Position numbers and translations under genes: made by a program. A DNA stretch of 5,884 nucleotides from Saprospiraceae bacterium (lineage in GTDB: Bacteria; Bacteroidota; Bacteroidia; Chitinophagales; Saprospiraceae): the NCBI GenBank assembly GCA_023300255.1, contig JALZWC010000207.1, positions 1 to 5,884 of the forward strand, in the 5' to 3' direction. The notes under the pieces were generated by a model. The model worked only from the letters and a program-made list of their open reading frames with translations, made no database searches and had not been told where the DNA came from. Of the stretch, positions 1 through 5,831 are shown piece after piece. Each line of letters opens with the position of its first letter. Position 1 is the stretch's first letter.

Positions 1-328
1 ACGAAGAATCCAAATAGTCCATTAGCGACTGCGGATTGTGATAATGGAGGTATTATCAATTCTGTTGAATGTCAGAATGGAACGAATCCAATGAATACAG
101 CGGATGACAATCCTGTTAATCCAGATGGAGATTTTGATGGTGATGGTATTACAGATAATATTGAAGCTACTTTAGGTACGAATCCAAACGATCCTTGTAG
201 TAACAATTATACACCAGCTCAATTATGTGATTTCATTACGAAGAATCCAAATAGTCCATTAGCGACTGCGGATTGTGATAATGGAGGTGTTATCAATTCT
301 GTTGAATGTCAGAATGGAACTAATCCAA
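1..328 (+). repeat. 79-codon tandem Asp-rich (TSP3-like) repeat, one full copy and the start of another
   Basis: Bases 1-90 recur at 238-327, a 237-bp period, with only two differences: A52 versus G289 (Ile/Val codon) and G84 versus T321 (silent Thr). After that the copies drift, though a GATGACAAT core is still shared. Each unit has an ADCDNGG string, a VECQNGTNP string and a following DGDFDGDG loop, as in calcium-binding TSP3-like stalks of Bacteroidota surface proteins. The near-identity implies recent duplication or gene conversion, and more copies may lie off the left edge. Confidence 0.9.
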
Positions 329-3300
329 TAAGTATTGGAGATGACAATGGAGTAGTCAGTGGAAATTGTGAAGACTTCAAAATTTACGAATGTCCAGATA
401 AGCGTATTTGCGTAGGCGGTACTGCACAGTTAGTTGTTAATGGTGGTGTAAGATGGGTTTGGAGTCCAGCAGTAGGATTAGATAATCCTACATCGGATGT
501 ACCAAAAGCATCCCCTACGACAACGACAACTTATACCGTAACTGCTTTTGATGAGAATGGTTGTTCTGCTTCAGAACTAGTAGTTGTCACAGTGGTTGAT
601 CAATTGAAAGTTTATGCTGGAGAAGATCAAGCAATCTGTGGTACAAACCCAGTTCAATTAGATGGCCAAGGTGGCGTTCAATATGCATGGAGTCCAGCTG
701 CTGGATTAAGCGATCCTAACATTGCAAAACCTACAGCAAATCCAACTGCGACGACGACGTATACTGTTACAGTTACTAGCCCATTAGGTTGTACTGGAAC
801 AGCTCAAGTAACGATCTCTATAGGAGATGCCTTAGAAGCAAATGCTGGTCCTGATGTTGCAACATGTGGAGGTCAAGGTACCCCATTAAATGCATCAGGT
901 GGAACGACTTACCAATGGAGTCCAACTACTGGGCTAAGTGATTCTAATATCGCTAATCCTATGGCTAGTCCTTCAACTACTACTACTTATACAGTAACCG
1001 TATCTAATGGAAGTGGCTGTACAGGCACAGATCAAGTAACGGTAACAATAGATAACCAATTAGTAGTAAAAGCATGTGAAGATAAAGAAATCTGCCAAGG
1101 TGGAAATGTAGAATTACTAGTAACGAATGGTGCTACTTATCAATGGTCACCAGCAACTGAATTAAGCAGTACTTCTATTCCGAATCCAGTGGCTAGTCCA
1201 ACTACTACAACTACTTATAGTGTTACAGTGACAGATGCAAATGGTTGTGAAGGTACTGATCAAGTAACAGTGATCGTAACACCAAATGTTGCAGCGAATG
1301 CAGGAGACGATGTTACAACATGTGATGGTCAACCTGCTCAATTAAATGCATCTGGAGGAGATACCTACTCTTGGAGTCCTGCAACTGGATTGAATAGTAC
1401 AACTATTGCAAATCCAGTAGCAAGTCCTACTAGCACGACTACTTACACCGTGACCGTAATGAGTGCAAACGGCTGTACAAGTACAGACGAAGTAACCGTT
1501 ACCATTAGCGACTTCATAGTAGAAGCTTGTGAAGATAAGGAGGTATGTGTTGGAGAAAGTATAAGATTGTTAGTATCAAGTGGCGCTAGTTACCAATGGG
1601 GACCAGCGGAAACATTAGATGATCCTACATCTCCAGCGCCAGTAGCTGATCCATCACACACGACGACTTACTTTGTGACGGTAACAGATGCAAATGGTTG
1701 TACGGGTGTAGATGATGTCATTATATATGTTCATGATAATACAAGTGCAAATGCAGGAGCTGATGTTTCTGAGTGTGCAAATGTTGGCACACAGTTGAAT
1801 GCTACAGGAGGTATGAGTTATGAATGGAGTCCAAAAGAAGGATTAAGTGATCCTTTCATTGCAAATCCATTTGCTAATCCTGCTACGACTACTACTTACT
1901 CAGTAGAAATCATGGACTTCAATGGTTGTATGGCTACTGTTCAATTAGTATATGAAATTAGCACAGATTGCACACCGCCAGCATGTCAAGGTCAAATAAT
2001 TGACCAAGAAGAGATATGTGTAGATACAGATGATATTGGCCGTATATGCTTACCAATGACGGTAGCAGAATTAGCGGAAAATTATAGAATAACAACTTCA
2101 GAAGGAGTGATTACACCTACTCATGGATGTGATTTTGAACCGCTATTTGCTTACCCATATGCGATTCTACCAAATCAAGGAAACAATGGTTCTTATACTG
2201 TTGAATCTTGGATAGTGAACGGAGCAACTTTCAGTGGAATAGTTGTGAGCAGCATGGATGAATTAGCAACCTGGATGCAAACACAGGATCCTACTGGAAA
2301 CTGGACTAACATTACTGGGAAGGCCTTTATTCAAGGTGGTAATCCATTATCTAATTATGGTGACCTATCTATCATGCATGAGCAAACTTGGATCGAAACA
2401 AAGTTAACTCCTAGTTACACTGGTCTTGCGATGGGTACACTTGTAGAAATAGATATGACGGGTAAAGATTCTGAAATTGTTACCATCACTAGTTTAAGTG
2501 ATAATTGCTCAGACGAAATAAGAATTAAGAAATGTACTCCAAGATGTGCTCAGTTTTTAGTGGATGACTTGTATGAAGTTGAATTGACTGATTGTGAGGA
2601 GATGGGAAGTGTTTGTCTCCCAATTGGCTTGGGTACTATCCTTGACTACGACATTCTTGTGAATGGTAGTATTTATGCAAAAGGCTTACAAGGTTGTTAT
2701 GCTTCGACGACATTTACTTACACTTACTTCTCTATCCCTGATCAAGGTGCGAAAGGACCTTATCAAGTGAATGCTTGGACGATCAACGACAATACTTTCA
2801 ATGGTACTGTTACAGACTTGGCTGACTTAGTAAACTGGATGAATGATAAAGATGGTACGGGTAACTGGATGATAGATGAAACTACTTTATCAATTCAAGG
2901 TGGTTCTGAAAATACGACCTATGGTAAAATGGAAATTGTACAAACAAATACTAGATCGAAAGCGACGCTAGATGTTAATACAAGACTTGCAGCAGATGGA
3001 ACAGAATTGAAGTTTGCAGAAGGTACACATGAAGTTCAATTGTTCAATACGAAGAATGGTTGTTCTGAAGCATTCACAGTGATCGTGACTTGTGGCGAAG
3101 CTACTTTAGCTCCAGTTGCTACTAGTGACTTGTTGAGATCTAGATCAGAAGAAATTACAATACTAGATATTACAGCGAATGATCGTGCAATTGCAACTAG
3201 CATCGAAATCATAGAAGAGCCGGCTCATGGTAGAGCATTCATCAATGCGGATAACACAGTCTCTTACGAAGCCAATGAAGGCTATTGTAATACCGATACT

Positions 3301-3639
3301 CCTGATTCTTTCAGATACCGAATCTGTAATGGAAACGGTTGTGATGAAGCGGAAGTACAAGTAACAGTAGACTGTCCAACTATGGAAGTAAACAAAGGTT
3401 TCTCTCCAAACGGTGATGAGATTAATGACTACTTAACGATAGAAGGATTAGAAAACTATCCAAATAATGAGTTGACAATATTCAACCGTTGGGGAACAGT
3501 AATCTTCGCTCAAAAAGGATACGATGGACAATGGGATGGTTCTTTTGATGGCCTTCCATTACCAGATGGTACTTACTTCTACATCTTGACAGATGGAAAA
3601 GGTGACAAGCAATCTGGATATATTCAAATCAATAGATAA
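1..3639 (+). CDS. Large modular surface/secreted protein with CHU_C T9SS type B sorting domain (5' partial)
   Basis: The frame is open from base 1, so the start codon lies off the left edge; the ATG at 91 is internal to a repeat and is not a start. Numbering from the first visible codon, the 1212 residues contain: Asp-rich TSP3-like repeats (about 1-115, with DGDFDGDG and DCDNGG calcium-loop-like strings); seven Ig/PKD-like repeats (130-656, motifs WSPxxGL, NPxASP, TTTYTVTV, NGC); two diverged copies of a ~187-residue module (659-1031); a Big_9/tandem-95-like domain (about 1032-1125, with ITANDRA, PAHG and DSFRYRIC); and a CHU_C domain (about 1128-1212, FSPNGDEINDYL, IFNRWG, WDG, LPDGTYFY). 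The family is known for export through the type IX secretion system and attachment to or release from the cell surface. A role in adhesion or matrix is inferred; no catalytic motif is visible. The frame ends with TAA and is intact throughout. Confidence 0.93.
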   Translation, partial: TKNPNSPLATADCDNGGIINSVECQNGTNPMNTADDNPVNPDGDFDGDGITDNIEATLGTNPNDPCSNNYTPAQLCDFITKNPNSPLATADCDNGGVINSVECQNGTNPISIGDDNGVVSGNCEDFKIYECPDKRICVGGTAQLVVNGGVRWVWSPAVGLDNPTSDVPKASPTTTTTYTVTAFDENGCSASELVVVTVVDQLKVYAGEDQAICGTNPVQLDGQGGVQYAWSPAAGLSDPNIAKPTANPTATTTYTVTVTSPLGCTGTAQVTISIGDALEANAGPDVATCGGQGTPLNASGGTTYQWSPTTGLSDSNIANPMASPSTTTTYTVTVSNGSGCTGTDQVTVTIDNQLVVKACEDKEICQGGNVELLVTNGATYQWSPATELSSTSIPNPVASPTTTTTYSVTVTDANGCEGTDQVTVIVTPNVAANAGDDVTTCDGQPAQLNASGGDTYSWSPATGLNSTTIANPVASPTSTTTYTVTVMSANGCTSTDEVTVTISDFIVEACEDKEVCVGESIRLLVSSGASYQWGPAETLDDPTSPAPVADPSHTTTYFVTVTDANGCTGVDDVIIYVHDNTSANAGADVSECANVGTQLNATGGMSYEWSPKEGLSDPFIANPFANPATTTTYSVEIMDFNGCMATVQLVYEISTDCTPPACQGQIIDQEEICVDTDDIGRICLPMTVAELAENYRITTSEGVITPTHGCDFEPLFAYPYAILPNQGNNGSYTVESWIVNGATFSGIVVSSMDELATWMQTQDPTGNWTNITGKAFIQGGNPLSNYGDLSIMHEQTWIETKLTPSYTGLAMGTLVEIDMTGKDSEIVTITSLSDNCSDEIRIKKCTPRCAQFLVDDLYEVELTDCEEMGSVCLPIGLGTILDYDILVNGSIYAKGLQGCYASTTFTYTYFSIPDQGAKGPYQVNAWTINDNTFNGTVTDLADLVNWMNDKDGTGNWMIDETTLSIQGGSENTTYGKMEIVQTNTRSKATLDVNTRLAADGTELKFAEGTHEVQLFNTKNGCSEAFTVIVTCGEATLAPVATSDLLRSRSEEITILDITANDRAIATSIEIIEEPAHGRAFINADNTVSYEANEGYCNTDTPDSFRYRICNGNGCDEAEVQVTVDCPTMEVNKGFSPNGDEINDYLTIEGLENYPNNELTIFNRWGTVIFAQKGYDGQWDGSFDGLPLPDGTYFYILTDGKGDKQSGYIQINR
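388..1968 (+). repeat. Seven tandem Ig/PKD-like repeats, mostly 228-bp period
   Basis: Repeat starts are near 388, 616, 844, 1072, 1300, 1525 and 1753, giving lengths of 76, 76, 76, 76, 75, 76 and 72 codons. Each has a Cys about 7-8 residues in, an aromatic-rich W(S/G)P core, a Thr-rich run before YxV(T/E), and a Cys that usually follows NG near the end. The first and last Cys probably form a disulphide in each domain. Repeats 1, 4 and 6 begin with (E/A)C-x-DK and carry a third Cys; repeats 2, 3, 5 and 7 begin with AG-x-D and have two. The Thr runs use mixed ACN codons, so the array is older than the 5' repeat. Confidence 0.9.
1975..3093 (+). repeat. Two tandem diverged copies of a ~187-residue module
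   Basis: Copy 1 spans about 1975-2535 and copy 2 about 2536-3093 (187 and 186 codons). Shared landmarks in the same order are: an opening Cys, a (I/V)CLP string (Cys codons at 2047 and 2614), a Gly-Cys, a (A/F)SIPDQG- or ILPNQG-like string, a V-x-(S/A)W-x-(V/I)N string, a (T/N)F-x-G string, a W(M)-x-(T/D) string, TGNW (Trp codons at 2302 and 2866), IQGG, and a closing Cys. I do not recognise the family. Divergence is high, so the duplication is old. A beta-rich, disulphide-stabilised extracellular domain is inferred. Confidence 0.8.
3382..3636 (+). other. CHU_C / gliding-motility-associated C-terminal sorting domain
   Basis: The last ~85 codons carry the diagnostic run: KGFSPNGDEINDYL, then a hydrophobic LTIFNRWGTVIF strand, YDGQWDG, and LPDGTYFYIL, ending IQINR-stop. 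In Bacteroidota this domain (the TIGR04131 type) marks type B cargo of the type IX secretion system and is normally the last domain, as here. Confidence 0.95.
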
Positions 3640-3697
3640 TCCTCCTTTCGAGGTGGTAAGCCAGACTATTGGATAAGAGAAAAGACTAGAGCGCAGA

Positions 3698-3795
3698 AGA
3701 ACAGAGAATAGAGATTAATTTCGTTTAAAAATGACCAAATTTCGTTGTTTGCAAACGTAAGCTGTCTCTACTCTCGGTTCTCTACTCTCTGTTCT
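3698..3795. repeat. 17-bp imperfect inverted repeat (AG-rich/CT-rich arms)
   Basis: The left arm at 3698-3714 and the right arm at 3779-3795 are complementary at 16 of 17 positions (mismatch A3708 with C3785). The 64-bp spacer contains an extra 11-base TCTCTACTCTC copy at 3765-3775, so the right side is a doublet (second copy 3779-3789), and a perfect 10-bp palindrome GTTTGCAAAC at 3747-3756. The ten-base word AGAACAGAGA at the start of the left arm recurs at 5875-5884, the window's last bases. There is no T-tract after it, so it is not a standard terminator. A dispersed intergenic element is the best guess. Confidence 0.65.
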
Positions 3796-3891
3796 AATTT
3801 AATGTACAGCAGTATGGTGATAAGGAATAAGCAAGTAGTACACAGAAATTGACTTTGAAATAGATGGAAATGGATATTGGATTTAGAGCAG

Positions 3892-3935
3892 CCATTTTTT
3901 GAACTAATAGCCAAGCTATTATTAACGGAAAATGG
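3892..3935. other. Nested stem-loop of unknown role
   Basis: The inner stem TAATAGC (3905-3911) pairs perfectly with GCTATTA (3915-3921) across a 3-base loop. The outer stem CCATTTT (3892-3898) pairs with AAAATGG (3929-3935), leaving an internal loop of 6 and 7 bases. It lies about 255 bases after the upstream stop codon and lacks a U-tract. It could be a processing or stability element of the upstream mRNA's tail, or chance in AT-rich sequence. Confidence 0.4.
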
Positions 3936-3992
3936 AGCAGTATAAATTCAATAAACGATTAATATCTTGCTTATTTTAATTATGTGAACTTC

Positions 3993-4005
3993 TTAGGAAT
4001 GGTAC
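3993..4005 (+). repeat. 13-bp direct repeat, copy 1, within a hairpin
   Basis: TTAGGAATGGTAC here is repeated exactly at 4197-4209. Within this copy GGAATGGT (3996-4003) pairs with ACTATTCC (4015-4022), 8 bp including one G-U. The hairpin sits just before the A-tract of the terminator at 4027. Confidence 0.6.
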
Positions 4006-4026
4006 ATTTATTGAACTATTCCCTTT

Positions 4027-4081
4027 AAAAAAGATCCTTGCATTTGTCAAGCCGTCAGGCAGGATAAGTGCAAGGATTTTT
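4027..4081. terminator. Bidirectional intrinsic terminator
   Basis: ATCCTTGCA (4034-4042) pairs perfectly with TGCAAGGAT (4069-4077), extendable by a G-U pair inward. Six A residues (4027-4032) precede the stem and five T residues (4077-4081) close it, so it can stop transcription in either direction. The 26-base loop contains a small GCC-GTCA-GGC hairpin (4051-4060). It is about 390 bases past the upstream stop and is the only good terminator in the gap, so it probably ends the upstream transcript and insulates the downstream gene. Confidence 0.78.
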
Positions 4082-4086
4082 AATAA

Positions 4087-4162
4087 TGAAGTTGTTTGCG
4101 AATTTATGCTGTTATTTATTCTTACACTTTGCCTAATATCAATTCATTTTTAAACAACTTCA
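4087..4162. repeat. 11-bp inverted repeat with 54-bp spacer
   Basis: TGAAGTTGTTT (4087-4097) is the exact reverse complement of AAACAACTTCA (4152-4162). The spacer contains the left arm of the 19-bp inverted repeat (4114-4132) and a GTTTGCGAA word overlapping the left arm. It could form a cruciform or an RNA hairpin in the leader of the next gene, if transcription starts this far upstream. Confidence 0.5.
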
Positions 4163-4185
4163 ATAATTAAACATCGTTTGCGAAC
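4094..4185. promoter_or_regulatory. Repeated GTTTGCRAA words, possible operator-like sites
   Basis: GTTTGCGAA occurs at 4094-4102 and 4176-4184 (the second as GTTTGCGAAC within CGTTTGCGAACG, a near-palindrome at 4175-4186). The fully palindromic GTTTGCAAAC is at 3747-3756. Three close matches in 654 bp exceed what I expect by chance, and the two nearest lie 110-200 bp before the next gene. No regulator is encoded in the window, so a binding-site role is only a suggestion. Confidence 0.25.
4114..4132 (+). repeat. 19-bp perfect inverted repeat, left arm
   Basis: ATTTATTCTTACACTTTGC here is the exact reverse complement of 5813-5831. The two arms bracket 1680 bp that holds the downstream gene and its whole proximal leader. 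No target-site duplication is visible outside the arms. Confidence 0.85.
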
Positions 4186-4196
4186 GGCGAATTGGA

Positions 4197-4209
4197 TTAG
4201 GAATGGTAC
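4197..4209 (+). repeat. 13-bp direct repeat, copy 2, within a hairpin
   Basis: This is identical to 3993-4005. AGGAATGG (4199-4206) pairs with CCTATTCCT (using 4216-4223, 8 bp including one G-U) across a 9-base loop. Both copies therefore start a hairpin, but with different partner arms and loops, which suggests a conserved structured element rather than a simple duplication. It lies about 70-95 bp before the next start codon. Confidence 0.55.
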
Positions 4210-4260
4210 TACTTCCTATTCCTTAACGCTAATTTTTAAATAGAATCAGTAGTATTTTTT

Positions 4261-4280
4261 TATCCCATTTTATCCCATTT
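4261..4280 (+). repeat. 10-bp perfect tandem duplication before the downstream start codon
   Basis: TATCCCATTT occurs twice back to back, ending 13 bases before the ATG at 4294. It follows a run of T residues. It is either part of the 5' leader or between promoter elements; unit-number changes by slippage could shift promoter or leader spacing. Confidence 0.7.
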
Positions 4281-4293
4281 CAATAATTTACTT

Positions 4294-5799
4294 ATGACCC
4301 TTAATTTCATGAATAAAGTGAGCTATCTGTTCGCAGGTATTTGCTGCTTACTTAGCTTATCATTGAACGCGCAACAATTAGATGTACTCTTAGGAAGTAG
4401 TATTGATTGTGGTGCAAATTCTTTCTGTGTTAGTATACAATTACAATCTACTTCTTCTGTAGATATAGGAACCTCTTCTATATTTCTTGACTACAACGAA
4501 AACGCCCTTTCCTTTAATTCTTATACTTCTACTTCTTTTGATGGAAGTGCTCAATGTGTTGCTAATGTAGCAAGTGCATGGGACGTGCATTCCTTCGATG
4601 GTATATCTGTTCCTGGAGACTTTAATCTTACGATGACTTTATTATTGAATGATTTTAGTTGTCCGTCTGTTACAAATGCTCCTGTTGAAGCAGGAATTAT
4701 ATGTTTTGATATTCTTGACGGGAAAGCAGATCCTATGGTGTCTGTCAATCTAGAAAATACACAATTCAATAGTGCCGCAACCAATGATGGGTCGAGTACG
4801 ATAGAACCGAGTACAGGTGCTGGTATTACTGGAGCTGCATTAGATTGTACAATACCATGTATTGCAAAAGGTGGAGATTCTGATGGCGATGGTGTTTGTA
4901 ATGCAGATGATCAATGCCCTACTTTTGACGATAATTTATTAGGGCAACCTTGCGATGACGGAGATGCTTGTACAGTTGGAGACGTCTATTCAAATTGTGG
5001 TTGTACGCCAGGTGCTTTTCAAGATGCTGATAATGATGGTATTTGTAATGCAAATGATTTATGTGCTGGCTCTGAACCAGGAATGGCTTGTGATGATAAT
5101 AATGCTTGTACAACAGATGATACAGTAGACAATAATTGTAATTGCGTAGGAATCTCTCAAGATTCAGATAATGACAATGTTTGTGATTCAGATGATCAAT
5201 GCCCTGGCTTTGACGATAATTTATTAGGACTACCTTGTGATGATGGAGATGCTTGTACCGTTGGGGACGTTTATTCAAATTGTGGTTGTACACCAGGTAC
5301 TACTCAAGATTCGGACAATGACGGTCTTTGTGATGTATTAGATAAATGTCCAAATGATGCAGCTAATGGTTGTACTCCTTCTATTTGTGTCTCAGCTGGA
5401 AGAATCACTTCTCACGAACACATTCAAAAGGTTGTTTTAAATACAATTGATAATACATCTAATAAAGAAGGATATGGTGATTTCTTATCAATTAACACGG
5501 ACCTCCAAAAAGGTCAAGCTTATCCAATTACTTTGACACCAAGTTCTACTGCCACTTACAACCAATTTTGGAATGTTTGGATAGATTTTAATCAAGATGG
5601 CGATTTTGACGATGTTGGCGAAAGAGTATTATCTGAGATCGGAGTCGGCGCAGTACAAGGATCTATATCTGTCCCTACTACTAATATTTTCAATGGATCT
5701 ACTGTCATGAGAGTTACTATGCAGTGGGAAGTAGAGCCTTTAAGTTGTGGAGAAATTTGTTATGGAGAGGTAGAAGATTATTCTATTTCTATTTTTTAG
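4294..5799 (+). CDS. Secreted Asp/Cys-rich repeat protein with N-terminal cohesin-like region and C-terminal GEVED domain
   Basis: The protein has 501 residues. Residues 1-26 form a signal peptide: short basic/polar start, hydrophobic core around LFAGICCLLSLSL, and likely cleavage after SLNA before QQ. A second ATG at 4309 (residue 6) gives a more typical signal peptide (MNK) and may be the true start; neither has a Shine-Dalgarno site. Residues about 30-175 are beta-rich with a cohesin-like feel (SSIFLDYNENALSF). Residues 195-360 are 3.5 Asp/Cys repeats (DSDGDGVC, CDDGDACT). Residues about 367-501 are a GEVED domain: FWNVWIDFNQDGDFDD near 425-440, with an EF-loop-like DFNQDGD, and the name-giving GEVEDYSI at 491-498. 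Export to the periplasm or beyond and calcium-dependent folding are inferred; the biochemical role is unknown. The protein stops three residues past GEVEDYSI, with no T9SS sorting domain visible. It is probably transcribed alone. Confidence 0.92.
   Translation: MTLNFMNKVSYLFAGICCLLSLSLNAQQLDVLLGSSIDCGANSFCVSIQLQSTSSVDIGTSSIFLDYNENALSFNSYTSTSFDGSAQCVANVASAWDVHSFDGISVPGDFNLTMTLLLNDFSCPSVTNAPVEAGIICFDILDGKADPMVSVNLENTQFNSAATNDGSSTIEPSTGAGITGAALDCTIPCIAKGGDSDGDGVCNADDQCPTFDDNLLGQPCDDGDACTVGDVYSNCGCTPGAFQDADNDGICNANDLCAGSEPGMACDDNNACTTDDTVDNNCNCVGISQDSDNDNVCDSDDQCPGFDDNLLGLPCDDGDACTVGDVYSNCGCTPGTTQDSDNDGLCDVLDKCPNDAANGCTPSICVSAGRITSHEHIQKVVLNTIDNTSNKEGYGDFLSINTDLQKGQAYPITLTPSSTATYNQFWNVWIDFNQDGDFDDVGERVLSEIGVGAVQGSISVPTTNIFNGSTVMRVTMQWEVEPLSCGEICYGEVEDYSISIF
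4876..5373 (+). repeat. 3.5 Asp/Cys-rich TSP3-like repeats in the GEVED protein
   Basis: Units start at 4876, 5023, 5161 and 5308, with lengths of 49, 46, 49 and about 22 codons. Each opens with a D(S/A)D(G/N)D-type loop followed by C-N/D-x-x-D-x-C. The full units continue with a CDD-x-(D/N)ACT string and end in (C-G/N)-C. Units 1 and 3 are much closer to each other than to unit 2: 4924-5022 and 5209-5307 differ at 11 of 99 bases, 7 of them silent. The likely history is duplication of a two-unit block (95 codons), then selection to keep the protein sequence. Confidence 0.88.
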
Positions 5800-5812
5800 C
5801 CATAGTTCTTAA

Positions 5813-5831
5813 GCAAAGTGTAAGAATAAAT
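5813..5831 (-). repeat. 19-bp perfect inverted repeat, right arm
   Basis: GCAAAGTGTAAGAATAAAT is the exact reverse complement of 4114-4132. It begins 14 bases after the stop codon and overlaps the 5' side of the hairpin at 5820-5862. The left arm has no equally good hairpin beside it. Confidence 0.85.

Larger units (their letters stand above)
3640..4293. other. 654-bp intergenic region, repeat- and hairpin-rich, no convincing gene
   Basis: No frame longer than about 15 codons looks like a gene. The region holds, in order: a 17-bp imperfect inverted repeat, a nested hairpin, a 13-bp direct repeat whose two copies each form a hairpin, a bidirectional terminator, an 11-bp inverted repeat, one arm of a 19-bp inverted repeat, three GTTTGCRAA words, and a 10-bp tandem duplication just before the next gene. 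I found no good Bacteroidota promoter match (TTG and TAnnTTTG at the usual spacing) on the plus strand; the nearest -7-like string, TAATTTTT at 4230-4237, has no TTG at the right distance. Confidence 0.75.

Noticed and set aside
91..93. ATG as the start codon of the first gene
   Set aside because: The same frame is open to base 1, and the sequence before the ATG is a near-identical copy of coding sequence at 238-327, so it is internal.
3163..3360. 65-codon minus-strand frame
   Set aside because: It lies wholly inside the Big_9-like domain of the first gene and has no domain or signal of its own.
3640..3656. CCTC/GAGG mini-hairpin just after the first stop codon as a terminator
   Set aside because: The stem is only 4 bp and no T-tract follows.
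3752..3759. Minus-strand TACGTTTG matching the Bacteroidota -7 consensus
   Set aside because: No TTG lies at the expected -33 spacing on that strand, and no minus-strand gene follows.
3932..3979. 15-codon plus-strand frame (MEQYKFNKRLISCLF)
   Set aside because: It is too short to support, has no ribosome site, and its start overlaps the outer arm of the nested stem-loop. A leader peptide cannot be excluded.
4551..4784. 77-codon minus-strand frame
   Set aside because: It lies wholly inside the beta-rich N-terminal region of the GEVED gene with no independent support.
4919..5293. 124-codon minus-strand frame, rich in His, Tyr, Asn and Leu
   Set aside because: It is the antisense of the Asp/Cys repeats: GAT/GAC- and AAT-rich codons read backwards give His, Tyr and Leu-type codons. 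It has low complexity and no start context, and lies fully inside a strong gene.
4114..5831. Insertion sequence or composite transposon
   Set aside because: The inverted repeats exist, but no transposase is encoded between them and no target-site duplication is seen, so a mobile element is not called.
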